Positions 26,901-34,586 of a stretch of 64,000 nt of DNA are shown here, one piece after another. Origin of the DNA: a bacterium (lineage in GTDB: Bacteria > Planctomycetota > JAFGQW01); NCBI GenBank assembly GCA_030426805.1, contig JAUHXU010000001.1, forward strand, positions 894,861 to 958,860, read 5' to 3'. Position 1 is the stretch's first letter, and each line of letters begins with the position of its first letter. A program made the position numbers and the translations under genes. A model generated the notes under the pieces. That model was not told the DNA's origin, searched no databases, and saw only the letters and a list, made by a program, of their open reading frames with translations.

Positions 26901-27120
26901 GGTAGCGCGCGTCGCGTCGAGCCTGCTGGCGCACGACGTTCCGAAGCACGGTCGCGAGCCAGCCGCGCACGTGGCCGCTACGCTTGGGCGGCCTGCGCAA
27001 CGCGGTGAGCAGCGACTCCTGCACCGCGTCGTCCGCCAGATGCTCGTCGTCGAGCATCGCGCGAGCGAGGCGCCGCATCCAACCCGCGTGCTCGAGTAGT
27101 TCTTCGGGGGTGTAGGGCAT
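23914..27120 (-). CDS. ECF sigma factor fused to a membrane span and carboxypeptidase-regulatory-like domains
   Basis: 1068 residues. The first ~165 are a complete ECF sigma factor: region 2 (MLDDEHLADDAVQESLLTAL, GWLATVLRNVVRQQARRD) and region 4 (LDDPYRTALLAHYFQGMPA, EIARRQGIAVLTVRTHIKRG). A hydrophobic stretch near 180-205 (AKASLLLGGAVGLGLWVASG) is a likely membrane helix. The remaining ~850 residues are a chain of about nine beta-sandwich repeats of the carboxypeptidase-regulatory/CnaB type, each with a G-x-V-x-D start (SGVVRDAAGLPVAGASVRF, GRVIDARDGRPVEGAVITC, GRVTDRAGRPIAGVDIRL). Such fusions are known among planctomycete ECF sigmas and suggest sensing outside the membrane coupled to transcription. 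No separate anti-sigma gene is seen. The ATG at 27120 begins the sigma domain directly. Confidence 0.88.
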   Translation of the reverse strand: MPYTPEELLEHAGWMRRLARAMLDDEHLADDAVQESLLTALRRPPKRSGHVRGWLATVLRNVVRQQARRDARYRDVVESLPEPPPFPDPQELVERATAHRRVVDVVLSLDDPYRTALLAHYFQGMPASEIARRQGIAVLTVRTHIKRGVAKLRARLDRELGGSARCSAILLGLALPRMTAPVAMNAARAAAKASLLLGGAVGLGLWVASGVASRDAPRAEPQGERPIAAAPMADPSRPDRSTRIAEPRAPNAAPRTAPLRSRDAVSGVVRDAAGLPVAGASVRFIESNPPFECMPSVVRSVETDAQGGYRIDRLPRGVPVFLEAQGAGTFAVRRWAYTGMQVDFVVGAPGRLEARVLVAATGEHASDGVAALYSLADRARSDPERGAPAASARIGSGGVVTFLAVPPGPYALHVWPTDAAPRRFERVRVRAGATTDLTVHVHRGGRVLGRVIDARDGRPVEGAVITCRRMMRTCRTDAYGRFEFAGVLTEAEPLRLLVHHPAYAVQRVVSGCRFPRHDLGDVAIRSIGTIRGRVVDHDDRGLAGVTVSYPTWTRENNALCRLMLPPGTRRSCTTDADGWFELQTHPNLAREPLWIIADRAVPVSVAQASCGLVRLHGGRAVRGIVRSPDGEPCGPCLVSVWRDELPVATTWIDASARFAFHGVAPGRYRVEAVPLSALTECHDGLTLGSRDVAVGDVDQDVTVVVVRGVDYAGRVTDRAGRPIAGVDIRLAPSRRANLAGLPLADSATRTATSDERGAFRLTGLSPERTYRVTASAADYADEFVTVTPNEAPSTLVLDRLVTIEGRVVSSTGGDAVREFFIDLGRARSPFRPRRRHECDPQGRFELRVRAGRYRVRAGTHDGLLSSAAIAVCEVGAPAPSLTLTVAAANVLAGHVRFDGEPGGTGPVMAFRMEKGRPVWAAMLPFDASGRFRRVGLEAGEYLLLANEARPPGRVALGHASLGPTTDRRVSLTMTRPAPLRVEVVDDRGHPVSGARVVLRDGFGGAVPDLVLRRHWAETDAAGCAPSRRAPPGAYELCVTADGHGDVTQSVVLTPGVPAAVRVTVTRAR

Positions 27121-27146
27121 GGTGAGGGTGGCGAGTGTCCCGAGAG

Positions 27147-27177
27147 CAATGCTCGGGGCCGGCAGAATGGTACAAGA
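27147..27177 (-). promoter_or_regulatory. putative autoregulated promoter of the ECF sigma gene
   Basis: TCTTGTACCAT (27177-27167) then 14 bases then GCATTG (27152-27147), 26 bases upstream of the sigma-factor ATG. It overlaps a CCCGAG/CTCGGG hairpin at 27139-27157. Near-identical blocks and spacing occur before the metalloprotease gene. Confidence 0.55.
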
Positions 27178-27216
27178 AAGTGGCCCCGGCGTCCGGCAGG
27201 GTGCGCTGGGGAGGCG

Positions 27217-28191
27217 CTACCCGCCGCCGCGGCGGACTCGCTCGCCGCGGGCGCGGTAGCGCTTCAGGTAGTCCTCGAGCGGTTCGAGCCCCATCGTGGC
27301 GCGACGGGCGTCGACGCCGTCGGGCTCCTCGAGTGGCTGGAGCACGAGTGCCCCATCGGTGGCGCGCGTGAGCTGCGAGCCGTAGCGCTGCTTCTCGCCG
27401 AGCGAGAGCCGCGTGCGGTCGAAGAGCAACGCGTAGCTCCCCCCGAGCGCCTTCGGGTCGCGCCGCGCGTCGGACTCGATGTGCGGCAGCGCGCTTCGCA
27501 TCAGGAGCAAGTTGCCGCTGTGCTGCACGATCAGGAACGCGTCGCGTGCCGCGCGATCGCCGAACCGTGTCGCGTCGATCCAGCCCACGTCGCGCACGAG
27601 CGCGAGCAAGCGCCGGGTGTTGTCGGCATCGACCTCGCGTATCCGATCGCCCAAACGCGTGATCTCCGGCCCGCGCATGCCGGCCTGGAGCGCATCCGGT
27701 GTCTTGGCGCGCTCGCGGAGTGCCTCGATCGCCGCGCCGACCGCGCGACGGGCCGCCTGGTCCTCTACCGCTCGCGTGCGGAGCTCCTCGCGGATCGCAA
27801 CGATCCGCTCCGGCGTCACGTCGCTCGGCGTGAGCGAGATCGGGTCGATGCGAACGGCGTCCGGCACCGGCTTCACCCGCGTATACGCCGTCTTCTTCCC
27901 CCCCGGCCACACCAACACCATGCGCTCGCCGTCGATGGTGACCTTCGTGTCGAGGACGGGGCCGTGAGCGAGCGGCGTGCGTCGGATCCGTCCGTCCCCA
28001 TATTCGACCGAATAGACCTGCTGCCCGGTGCCATGAGCGATCACGACGCGCTCACCGAAGAATCCGAGCCATTCCGCGGCCGCGTCATCCCGCTTCCACG
28101 CACCCGCCAGTGATCGCCGGAGATCGCTCTCCTGCGGACCGGTGGACGAGGCGATGCATAGCGTGGCGAGGAGCGCGAGTGCGGTGATCAT
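27217..28191 (-). CDS. secreted DUF6624-like protein
   Basis: 324 residues with a signal peptide (ITALALLATLCIASS). The first ~100 residues form a small beta domain (AAEWLGFFGERVVIAHGTG, KVTIDGERMVLVWPGG). The C-terminal half has the DUF6624 pattern: GWIDATRFGDRAARDAFLIV, QHSGNLLLMRSALPHIE, LLFDRTRLSLGEKQRYGSQL and the ending PLEEPDGVDARRATMGLEPL. The biochemical role of this family is unknown. It lies downstream of, and is divergent from, the M14 gene; 96 bases separate its stop from the ECF gene start. Confidence 0.72.
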   Translation of the reverse strand: MITALALLATLCIASSTGPQESDLRRSLAGAWKRDDAAAEWLGFFGERVVIAHGTGQQVYSVEYGDGRIRRTPLAHGPVLDTKVTIDGERMVLVWPGGKKTAYTRVKPVPDAVRIDPISLTPSDVTPERIVAIREELRTRAVEDQAARRAVGAAIEALRERAKTPDALQAGMRGPEITRLGDRIREVDADNTRRLLALVRDVGWIDATRFGDRAARDAFLIVQHSGNLLLMRSALPHIESDARRDPKALGGSYALLFDRTRLSLGEKQRYGSQLTRATDGALVLQPLEEPDGVDARRATMGLEPLEDYLKRYRARGERVRRGGG

Positions 28192-28321
28192 GGACGGACT
28201 GTAGCAGACGCGGTCGTGATGGGCGACTGGGGGTTCGACCTTGACCGCGCCCGAAGGGCATCTGACAATCGGGCGCGCTGGGCAGTGCGTCGCGGATGGT
28301 CATCACACCAAGGAGACACGC

Positions 28322-30943
28322 ATGCGGATGAAGCACTGCGATCAACGCACGTCCCCCTCGCCTGCCGTCGCGACTACGCGTTCCGCAGCAACGCTCATCA
28401 TTGCTGTGCTCCTCGCAACCGTGGGCGTCTCCACCCTCGACGCGCAACACCCGACTCCCTCGCCGACGCGCAACCACCCGACGATGCTCGTTCGTACGAC
28501 GCCGCCCGAGCCGGGTGCTGTCGCCGCGCTGCTCCGCGATCCGCGCGTCGACGTCCTGCACGCCTGTTGTCCGCGCGGTGCCACGTGCACGTGCCCTCGT
28601 CCCCACGTCGAGGCCCTGATCTACCCCGCGGACTTCTCGCGAATCGACTCGCTCGGGTTCAAGCCGGTGATCGTGCACCACGACATCGAGGCATTCATCG
28701 CCGCGCGAAACGGATCGACGGACGGGCAAGTCGCAATCGGTCTCGGGTCGATGGGCGGGTTCTACACGTTGGCCGAGGTGATCACGAAGCTCGACGGGTG
28801 GCGCACGAAATACCCATCCCTCATCACGGCCCGTCGCTCGATCGGCAAGAGCATCGAGAACCGCGACCTTTGGGCGGTCACGATCTCGACGAACGCGGAC
28901 GTCGATGAGAACGAGCCCGAGATCCTCCTCCATACGTTGATCCACGCGCGCGAGCCCGGTGGCTTGATGGCGATGATGAACTGCGTCGAGTACTTGCTCG
29001 AGAACTACGGCAAAGACCCCGTGGTCACAGATCTGCTCGACAACAGAGAAATCCACTACATCCCCGTCGCGAACCCGGACGGGTACGAATACAACCGGCG
29101 AAACAACCCGGAAGGCGGCGGCGCGTGGCGCAAGAACCGCCGCTGGTCGTCCGGCTCGACCTACGGCGTCGACCTCAACCGCAACTTCGGATACCAGTGG
29201 GGCTACGACAATCGCGGCAGCTCGTCGGTTGCCGCTGCGTCGAATTATCGCGGCACGGCAGCGTGGAGCGAGCCGGAGACCGCAGCGCTGGGCACGTTTG
29301 CCCGCAGCCGCGTCGCGCACGGGCTGACGTCGGTGTGGGACATCCACTGCGCCGGTGCGCTCCTGATGTGGCCGTTCTCCTACACGCTCGGGACCCTATC
29401 GGTGCGCGAGGCGACCTACGGCGTGCTCGTGCCGGACATGGCGTCGCGCAACAACTACCGCACCGGTCGAGTGCCGACACTCCTCTATCCGGCCAACGGC
29501 AGTTCGATCGACTTCTACGACGGGGCGGTCGGCGTGTTCTCGGTCGCGCCGGAGCTCGGAACCAACGGCGACAGCTTCTGGCCCCCGATCACTCGCGTGC
29601 GCCCGCTGGCCGAGGAGAACCTCGACATGCTGATCAAGGGGATCCAGGCGGCGGGGCCCTACTTGCGCGTGCAGTCGCGCACGGTCAGAGAGATCGGGAA
29701 CAACAACCAGCACTTCGAGGCGGGTGAACGCGTCGAGGTCGTGCTCTCCGTTCGGAACATGGGCGTGCTCGACGCCAACGCCGCGCGGCTCCGGCTGCGG
29801 AGCTCGACGCCGTGGTCGGTCGTGGAAGTCGGCACCGCCAACCTCGGCGACGTCGTCCCCCTCGCGACGGCATCGAATAGCGTCGTGCCGCTGCGCGCGC
29901 GGATCCTGTCGATGACGCCTCCCGGCACGGCGCTCGGCCTCACCGTGGAGATCGAGTTCAACGGTCACCGGCTCGCGGTGCCGCTGGACATCGTCTGCGG
30001 CCCGAGCAGGACACTCGTCAGCGACGACTGCGAGACCGCGACGTGGGTTCGCGGCGTGGCCGGCGACACGGCGACGAGCGGGGTGTGGACGTGGGGCGAT
30101 CCGAACCCGACGTATGCGACGAACTACGGGCTGTTCACCGTGCAGCCGGGGGACGACCACACGCCTACCGGCAAGAACTGCTACATGACGGGTAACTCGC
30201 CGTCGGTGAACGCGGATGCCAATGACGTCGATGGTGGCACGACGACGCTCGTCACACGGCCGCTCCCGCTCGGCGGCGCGCGAGACCCACACGTGTCCTA
30301 CTGGCGTTACTACATGGACCACGGCCCGAATCCCAACTCCGACCCGTTCGTCGTGGAGGTCACGAACGACGGGACGACCTGGGTCGAAGTGGAACGCGTG
30401 GTCCGGCAGACACAGGCGTGGATCCGGCACACGTTCCGGCTCCGCGACTTCGTCGAGCCGACTCCGAACGTCCGCCTTCGGTTCATCGCGGTCGACAACC
30501 CGGACGACAGCTTCTGCGAAGCGCTCATCGACGATCTCCTCGTCGTGGACTACGACGACGGCGTGTCGCTCGCCCTCACGGGATCGACGTCGGTCGGGCA
30601 GACCGCGAACCTCGAGCTGACCGCCACCCGTTCGGCGGGACGGCACTACGCGACAGCCGTCGCCTTCAGCAACGCGCCCGGCATTCCATTGCCCGCCTCG
30701 GGCCGCGTGATACCGCTGGCCACCGACGCGCTACTCTGGTCGTACGCAAACCAGCCGTCGGTGTTTCAGTCGTTCGTCGGCGAGCTATCGACGTCGGGCA
30801 CGGCGACCTCGCACGTCGAGATTCCGCGGGGTAGTAGCTTGGTGGGGACCGAGGTCTATGCCGCGTTCATCACGCTGGATGCGGCGGCGCCGGATGGCGT
30901 GCGCGACGTGAGTCGGGCGGTAATGTTGCGGGTGGCGCCGTAG
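28322..30943 (+). CDS. secreted M14 zinc carboxypeptidase
   Basis: 873 residues with a signal region (SAATLIIAVLLATVGVSTLDA). The M14 fold is shown by LLHTLIHAREPGG (the HxxE zinc pair His-Ala-Arg-Glu), YIPVANPDGYEY, GVDLNRNFGYQWG (substrate-binding Asn-Arg), WDIHCAGALL (third zinc His) and FSVAPELGT (catalytic Glu). A Cys cluster (ACCPRGATCTCPRPH) precedes the peptidase domain. After about residue 470 come two beta-rich modules also found in the M36-like protein (DDCETATWVRGVAGDTATSG; VSYWRYYMDHGPNPNSDPF) and the shared C-terminal module. AAGGAG lies 6 bases before the ATG. Expected to remove C-terminal residues from peptides outside the cell. Confidence 0.9.
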   Translation: MRMKHCDQRTSPSPAVATTRSAATLIIAVLLATVGVSTLDAQHPTPSPTRNHPTMLVRTTPPEPGAVAALLRDPRVDVLHACCPRGATCTCPRPHVEALIYPADFSRIDSLGFKPVIVHHDIEAFIAARNGSTDGQVAIGLGSMGGFYTLAEVITKLDGWRTKYPSLITARRSIGKSIENRDLWAVTISTNADVDENEPEILLHTLIHAREPGGLMAMMNCVEYLLENYGKDPVVTDLLDNREIHYIPVANPDGYEYNRRNNPEGGGAWRKNRRWSSGSTYGVDLNRNFGYQWGYDNRGSSSVAAASNYRGTAAWSEPETAALGTFARSRVAHGLTSVWDIHCAGALLMWPFSYTLGTLSVREATYGVLVPDMASRNNYRTGRVPTLLYPANGSSIDFYDGAVGVFSVAPELGTNGDSFWPPITRVRPLAEENLDMLIKGIQAAGPYLRVQSRTVREIGNNNQHFEAGERVEVVLSVRNMGVLDANAARLRLRSSTPWSVVEVGTANLGDVVPLATASNSVVPLRARILSMTPPGTALGLTVEIEFNGHRLAVPLDIVCGPSRTLVSDDCETATWVRGVAGDTATSGVWTWGDPNPTYATNYGLFTVQPGDDHTPTGKNCYMTGNSPSVNADANDVDGGTTTLVTRPLPLGGARDPHVSYWRYYMDHGPNPNSDPFVVEVTNDGTTWVEVERVVRQTQAWIRHTFRLRDFVEPTPNVRLRFIAVDNPDDSFCEALIDDLLVVDYDDGVSLALTGSTSVGQTANLELTATRSAGRHYATAVAFSNAPGIPLPASGRVIPLATDALLWSYANQPSVFQSFVGELSTSGTATSHVEIPRGSSLVGTEVYAAFITLDAAAPDGVRDVSRAVMLRVAP

Positions 30944-31130
30944 GCCGACCGGCGTCCGAAGCGTAGGCGAGGCTCCAGGCGTTTCAGCGTTGGCCGCGAC
31001 TATCGCGGGGCGCGTTCACTGGCCAATCCCCTGCCTCACTGCGCGGCATCACGCGGGCGTTGGACTCAAGCTGCCGATAGCCGGCGGTCGATGCGGGTTG
31101 CAAGCGGGTGTGTAACGAATTGGGGGAATC

Positions 31131-31490
31131 ATGCAGCGTATTCAGATCCGACTCGGCGTGGCGGCCATGGCCGCAGCGGTTGTTCTCTTTGCCGGTTGTT
31201 ACTCGGGGCCGCGGTATCTCTCGCGCTCGGTGGACGATACGGTGAACGAACTCTATACCGACAGCCCGATCCTGACCGCGGTTTGTTCGGACATCGTACC
31301 GGTCGTGCCGCTCATCGACTCCGTCGCCTTTCTCGGCGACTGGCTCATCCTGAACCCGGTGCAGTTCTGGGGCTCGGATGTGTGGCACGGCGAAGGTGCC
31401 GCGTATCACCACAGCAACCCGCCCTCCCAGAAGGAGGTGCTCTGGAGCGGGCTCGGGTCGGGTTCCGGCTACGCACTCAAGGTTCGCTGA
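31131..31490 (+). CDS. putative small lipoprotein
   Basis: 119 residues with a hydrophobic signal ending LFAGC (lipobox). The rest has a helical SVDDTVNELYTDSPILTAV segment and a hydrophobic PVVPLIDSVAFLGDWLILN stretch that could be membrane-associated. It resembles small DUF3332-like lipoproteins but I cannot confirm membership. GGGGGA lies about 4 bases before the ATG. A hairpin terminator follows 17 bases after its stop. It is the last gene before the accessory region. Confidence 0.6.
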   Translation: MQRIQIRLGVAAMAAAVVLFAGCYSGPRYLSRSVDDTVNELYTDSPILTAVCSDIVPVVPLIDSVAFLGDWLILNPVQFWGSDVWHGEGAAYHHSNPPSQKEVLWSGLGSGSGYALKVR

Positions 31491-31506
31491 ACCAACCCGT
31501 AGAAGA

Positions 31507-31552
31507 GACCGCGGCTCGTAGGGACGTCCCCTCCGCGAGGTGAGCCGTGGTC
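31507..31552 (+). terminator. hairpin terminator after the small lipoprotein
   Basis: GACCGCGGCTC (31507-31517) pairs with GAGCCGTGGTC (31542-31552) with one mismatch; the loop contains a GGGACGTCCC palindrome; TCTTCTCC follows. Confidence 0.55.
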
Positions 31553-31860
31553 TTCTCCGTCACGTGCCTGGCCGACGCTGTGCCGGGCAGGTGTGACTCC
31601 CGCGGCCCAGCAGTGGCGCGTCGGTCCACATATCCGCGTTCTGGGTCTCACGCCAACGGTCGTAAACCCTTGGTATTTCTCACCTCCAAAGATCACGAGT
31701 CTTCCTCGACTGCCCGGAATTATACCCGATCTCACGCGGTTTCGGGCAGTACTGCACTGGACTGCCAGGAGGAACTCTCCCAACATGATAGGACACGCGT
31801 GTATGCTCTTCGCCAAAGCGGGACGAACACATAAAACAGAGGGAACGAGAAGGCAACGTC
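31553..31860. other. no gene seen; start of the accessory region
   Basis: About 300 bases of lower GC and mixed character. Short open frames on both strands have no coding character. Base use changes here from the strongly GC-biased left part to a more A/T-tolerant composition. Confidence 0.5.
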
Positions 31861-32103
31861 ATGAACAAGGCTTGGCTAGACCAGTGGCTTAACACGGACG
31901 CTTCTGTCCTGCGACGGGCAAAGGCTGATGTTGCGAAATCGGCAGGCGGCGGCAACGCTACGACCGCCGATCTTCTCAGGTATCTCGGGGGCCGTAGCGA
32001 CGGACCGTTTACGCTCCTGGAAGTGCGAGACTATTACGTGCTCGTTCGAGGGGACGCGGCGCCGGCTATCACCATCCACGTCGGGACTCCAAGCCTTTTG
32101 TGA
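31861..32103 (+). CDS. small protein of unknown function
   Basis: 80 residues, MNKAWLDQWLNTDASVLRRA to IHVGTPSLL. Predicted helical N-terminus and a beta-rich C-terminus (FTLLEVRDYYVLVRG). AGAAGG lies 8 bases before the ATG. A 13-bp perfect inverted repeat begins 11 bases after the stop. Codon use is plausible but the gene is short. Confidence 0.4.
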   Translation: MNKAWLDQWLNTDASVLRRAKADVAKSAGGGNATTADLLRYLGGRSDGPFTLLEVRDYYVLVRGDAAPAITIHVGTPSLL

Positions 32104-32113
32104 CCACCGACAC

Positions 32114-32162
32114 AGCTTGATGCCGCCTAACAAGGCGCGGCGCCGCAACGCGGCATCAAGCT
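32114..32162. repeat. 13-bp perfect inverted repeat with a 23-base loop
   Basis: AGCTTGATGCCGC (32114-32126) and GCGGCATCAAGCT (32150-32162). The loop begins CTAACAAGGCG, and GCCTAAC resembles the RYYYAAC end of integron attC sites, but no matching GTTRRRY partner follows. It may be a terminator or a degenerate cassette site. Confidence 0.45.
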
Positions 32163-32221
32163 CGAGCGGGAACCTCGGTCGATAATCTTGAATACAAGGC
32201 GACAAGTAGGCTGGAGAGTCA

Positions 32222-32920
32222 ATGCGACTATTGATGCACTGCCCGCACTGCGAACCCGGCGACGAGTCGTTCCCGGCCGAGGTGCCGCCAAAAAACGACT
32301 GCGTATATCAACTCAAGTGCCCGAAAGGTCACATCTTCGATGTCAATGTCCTCGTCCATCGATTTGAGAGACTGTTCAGAACTGCTCTTTCTGCGCTCAT
32401 AGACGAATACTATCGCGAGTCAATCGGTTCGTTCGCAGCGAGCTACGAGCGATTCATAGAGCTATTTGTTCGCGTGGTGATGAACGCAAGAGACGTCGAC
32501 AAGGGCTCCACAGCCCAATCGTGGAAGTCGATTTCCCGGCAGTCAGAGCGACAGCTTGGGGCATTCACAATGCTATATACCCTTCAGTTCCGTAGACCAC
32601 CCGAACGCTTTCCCGATGATCTTGTCCAACTGCGAAACAAGGTAGTGCATCAGGGGTATTACCCGGACCGCGAAGAGTGCCTGTCATACGGCGAGGCTGT
32701 ACTTAAGTGCATCCGAACAGCCTTGGACGCGATCTCTGAGTCAAGAGAACTACGATCAGAGCTAGATCGGTCAATCAACGATCAGGAGGCCTCCTCCAAG
32801 GAGGGCCCTCGCTACACGTACCTTGCATACTCACTGATTGGAACTAACCGTGCGCCTGATCAGGATCGCAAGAGCCTCGCGGAGATGCTAAAGTCCTATG
32901 AGCGCGCACGCTCTCTCTAG
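32222..32920 (+). CDS. HEPN-like protein with N-terminal zinc ribbon
   Basis: 232 residues. An N-terminal knuckle pair (MHCPHCEPG and KCPKGHIF) suggests a zinc ribbon. The centre is all-helical and contains LVQLRNKVVHQG, an Rx4-6H-type motif (Arg-Asn-Lys-Val-Val-His) characteristic of HEPN ribonuclease domains, preceded by helices with FAASYERFIELFVRVVMNAR. HEPN proteins often act as RNA-cleaving toxins or defence effectors; whether this copy is catalytic is not certain. No cognate MNT antitoxin gene is seen next to it. Base composition is lower in GC than the left part of the window. Confidence 0.6.
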   Translation: MRLLMHCPHCEPGDESFPAEVPPKNDCVYQLKCPKGHIFDVNVLVHRFERLFRTALSALIDEYYRESIGSFAASYERFIELFVRVVMNARDVDKGSTAQSWKSISRQSERQLGAFTMLYTLQFRRPPERFPDDLVQLRNKVVHQGYYPDREECLSYGEAVLKCIRTALDAISESRELRSELDRSINDQEASSKEGPRYTYLAYSLIGTNRAPDQDRKSLAEMLKSYERARSL

Positions 32921-32995
32921 AGAAACTGATCTGCTCATATTCGCAGAGACTACGGGTCGGCTGCGAGCCCCCGCGCGGTTAGGGAACCGACGATC

Positions 32996-33589
32996 TTGCT
33001 GACGCCAACCGGTATCGACTCCCCAACTCGCCTGTGGTCCCGGGCCGAGGTGCTCTCCCGTCCCAGCCCGGTCCCCAACGAGCCCGGAGTCTACGGCTGG
33101 TACTTCAGATCTCTCCCCGGCGACGTGCCCACAGATGAGTGCATCACGTTTGCAGACGCGACGCTGCTCTACGTTGGTATCTCTCCCAAGGCGCCGCCGA
33201 AGAACGGTCGGCCGCCCAGTCGCCAGTCCCTCCGTCGCCGCATCCGCTACCACTTCCGAGGGAACGCCTACGGTTCTACGCTTCGGCTCACGCTCGGCGT
33301 CCTACTCTCCAGCGCTCTTGGCATCGAGCTGCGAAGGGTAGGCAGCACGGGGAGCCGCCTGACGTTCACGAAGACCGGCGAGCAACGCCTCTCGGAGTGG
33401 ATGGGCGAGCACGCCGGTGTGACTTGGGTAGCCCATCCCGAACCATGGCTGCTCGAGTCGGAGACGATCGACCGACTCTCGCTCCCGTTGAACCTCTCCC
33501 AGAACTCACGTCACCCTTTCTACGCGACGCTCTCGCAGTTGAGGCGCAAAGCACGGGAACGTGCGCGCTCAGGACCGATCGCCGAGTAG
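32996..33589 (+). CDS. GIY-YIG nuclease domain protein
   Basis: 197 residues from a TTG codon; no ATG lies in the N-terminal region. GVYGWYF (the GIY strand) and LLYVGIS (the YIG strand) are followed by SLRRRIRYHFRGNAYGSTLR, which provides the conserved Arg-helix. A Glu near the C-terminal half (EPWLLESE) could be the metal ligand. Family members cleave DNA and include homing nucleases and restriction enzymes. It sits 75 bases after the HEPN-like gene. Confidence 0.75.
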   Translation: MLTPTGIDSPTRLWSRAEVLSRPSPVPNEPGVYGWYFRSLPGDVPTDECITFADATLLYVGISPKAPPKNGRPPSRQSLRRRIRYHFRGNAYGSTLRLTLGVLLSSALGIELRRVGSTGSRLTFTKTGEQRLSEWMGEHAGVTWVAHPEPWLLESETIDRLSLPLNLSQNSRHPFYATLSQLRRKARERARSGPIAE

Positions 33590-33593
33590 CGCG

Positions 33594-33794
33594 GTGGATT
33601 TCGAGTACATTCGAATCGAGTCCGGGCACCTCGCCGGCAACTGGGTCGAGATCGCCCCCGGCAAGTGGTCCAAGACGCTCGGCGAGGTGACGTGCGCGAC
33701 GATCCTCGCCTTCCAGGAAAGCGAAGCGAGGCGAGGCGAATCGCTGACTCCGGGGTTGCCGGCATCGTCACGCTGTCGCGGAAAACGCTCATGA
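33594..33794 (+). CDS. short reading frame, possible fragment
   Basis: 66 residues from a GTG (VDFEYIRIESGHLAGNWVE and onwards) with GC-rich third positions in the first ~45 codons. It begins 4 bases after the GIY-YIG stop. The C-terminal part looks non-coding. Possibly a decayed gene. Confidence 0.3.
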   Translation: MDFEYIRIESGHLAGNWVEIAPGKWSKTLGEVTCATILAFQESEARRGESLTPGLPASSRCRGKRS

Positions 33795-33822
33795 ACCACG
33801 GTGGCCAATTCCGCGGCGCATG

Positions 33823-34526
33823 ATGAAGCCTCGACGACGTATCCGGGCCGTGATCTTCGATCTGAACGGTGTACTGACCGAGCGCGCTTCCGAGTCACCG
33901 CACTTGAAAGAGATCCTCCACCGCTGGCTCCGCGCCACAGGCCGATCACTCGGCGAAGTGAGCTCCAAGCGCCTGCGCGAGAGCACCACCGCCGACCTCC
34001 TCGGCCCGGTAGCAGCAGAGCTATTCTACGCACACCGCGCCCGCACGTTCGATCCGCACTGCGTCCGGTATGCAGCAGGCAGCTCGCGCCTTCTTGAGCG
34101 CCTGTCCACGACCCTCGGGATGCGGCTCGGGCTCGTGACCAACAACGTGCGACTCTTCGCGACTCGCTGCATCGAAGCCAAGGGCTGGAGTAGTTCCTTC
34201 GACTACGTGGTAGACTCGCGAAAACGCACGCAAGCCGGACGAGAGGGCATTCACCTCGGCGCTCACCGCTCTCGAGGTTTGCCCATGCCAGACGATCGCA
34301 ATCGGCGATCGCCCCGAGAAGGACCTCATCCCGCTCTGCGAGATCGGGGGGGGTACGGTATACAGGCCGGATGGCGAGATCTCGCAGGCCTCCTCGAGCG
34401 CACGGCTCGACTCGATGTCGACTTCCTCCCGTATCGGCCATGTGTCAACTGCAAGCGAGCGTAGGGAGCCCACGGACTCGCGCCGCGACCCCTACGGCGT
34501 CCATCGTGACGCCCTCCACGAGATCC
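33823..34526 (+). pseudogene. HAD-superfamily hydrolase broken by a frameshift
   Basis: The frame from the ATG at 33823 carries HAD motif I (VIFDLNGVLT, Asp-x-Asn rather than the usual DxD), and motif II as GLVTNN. After about 34225 the HAD sequence continues in the next frame: KPDERAF supplies the motif III Lys, and IAIGDRPEKDL supplies motif IV. A single-base shift near the run at 34220-34232 separates them. The shifted frame then runs into an IS3 end at 34527. Either a real pseudogene or an assembly error in an A-run. Confidence 0.7.
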
Positions 34527-34586
34527 TGAGGGTACCCCCTCCTTGCGACCACGGCCTATTGTGCTCCCGCGTTCATAACCTCGTCG
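34527..34586 (-). mobile_element. solo right end of the IS3-family element
   Basis: 60 bases, TGAGGGTACCCCC onwards, nearly identical to the reversed right end of the IS3 element at 46343-47555, covering the transposase stop and the last codons. It cuts into flanking genes on both sides. Confidence 0.85.

Noticed and set aside
24247..27099. 950-codon plus-strand open frame
   Set aside because: Exact shadow of the ECF sigma fusion gene, Arg/Asp/His-rich with no recognisable motif.
31553..31860. short open frames on both strands
   Set aside because: No ribosome-binding site, no family pattern and no coding-like third-position bias.
32114..32162. integron attC site
   Set aside because: GCCTAAC fits the RYYYAAC end, but no GTTRRRY partner lies within the next ~100 bases and the repeat is a simple perfect hairpin; no integron integrase is seen.
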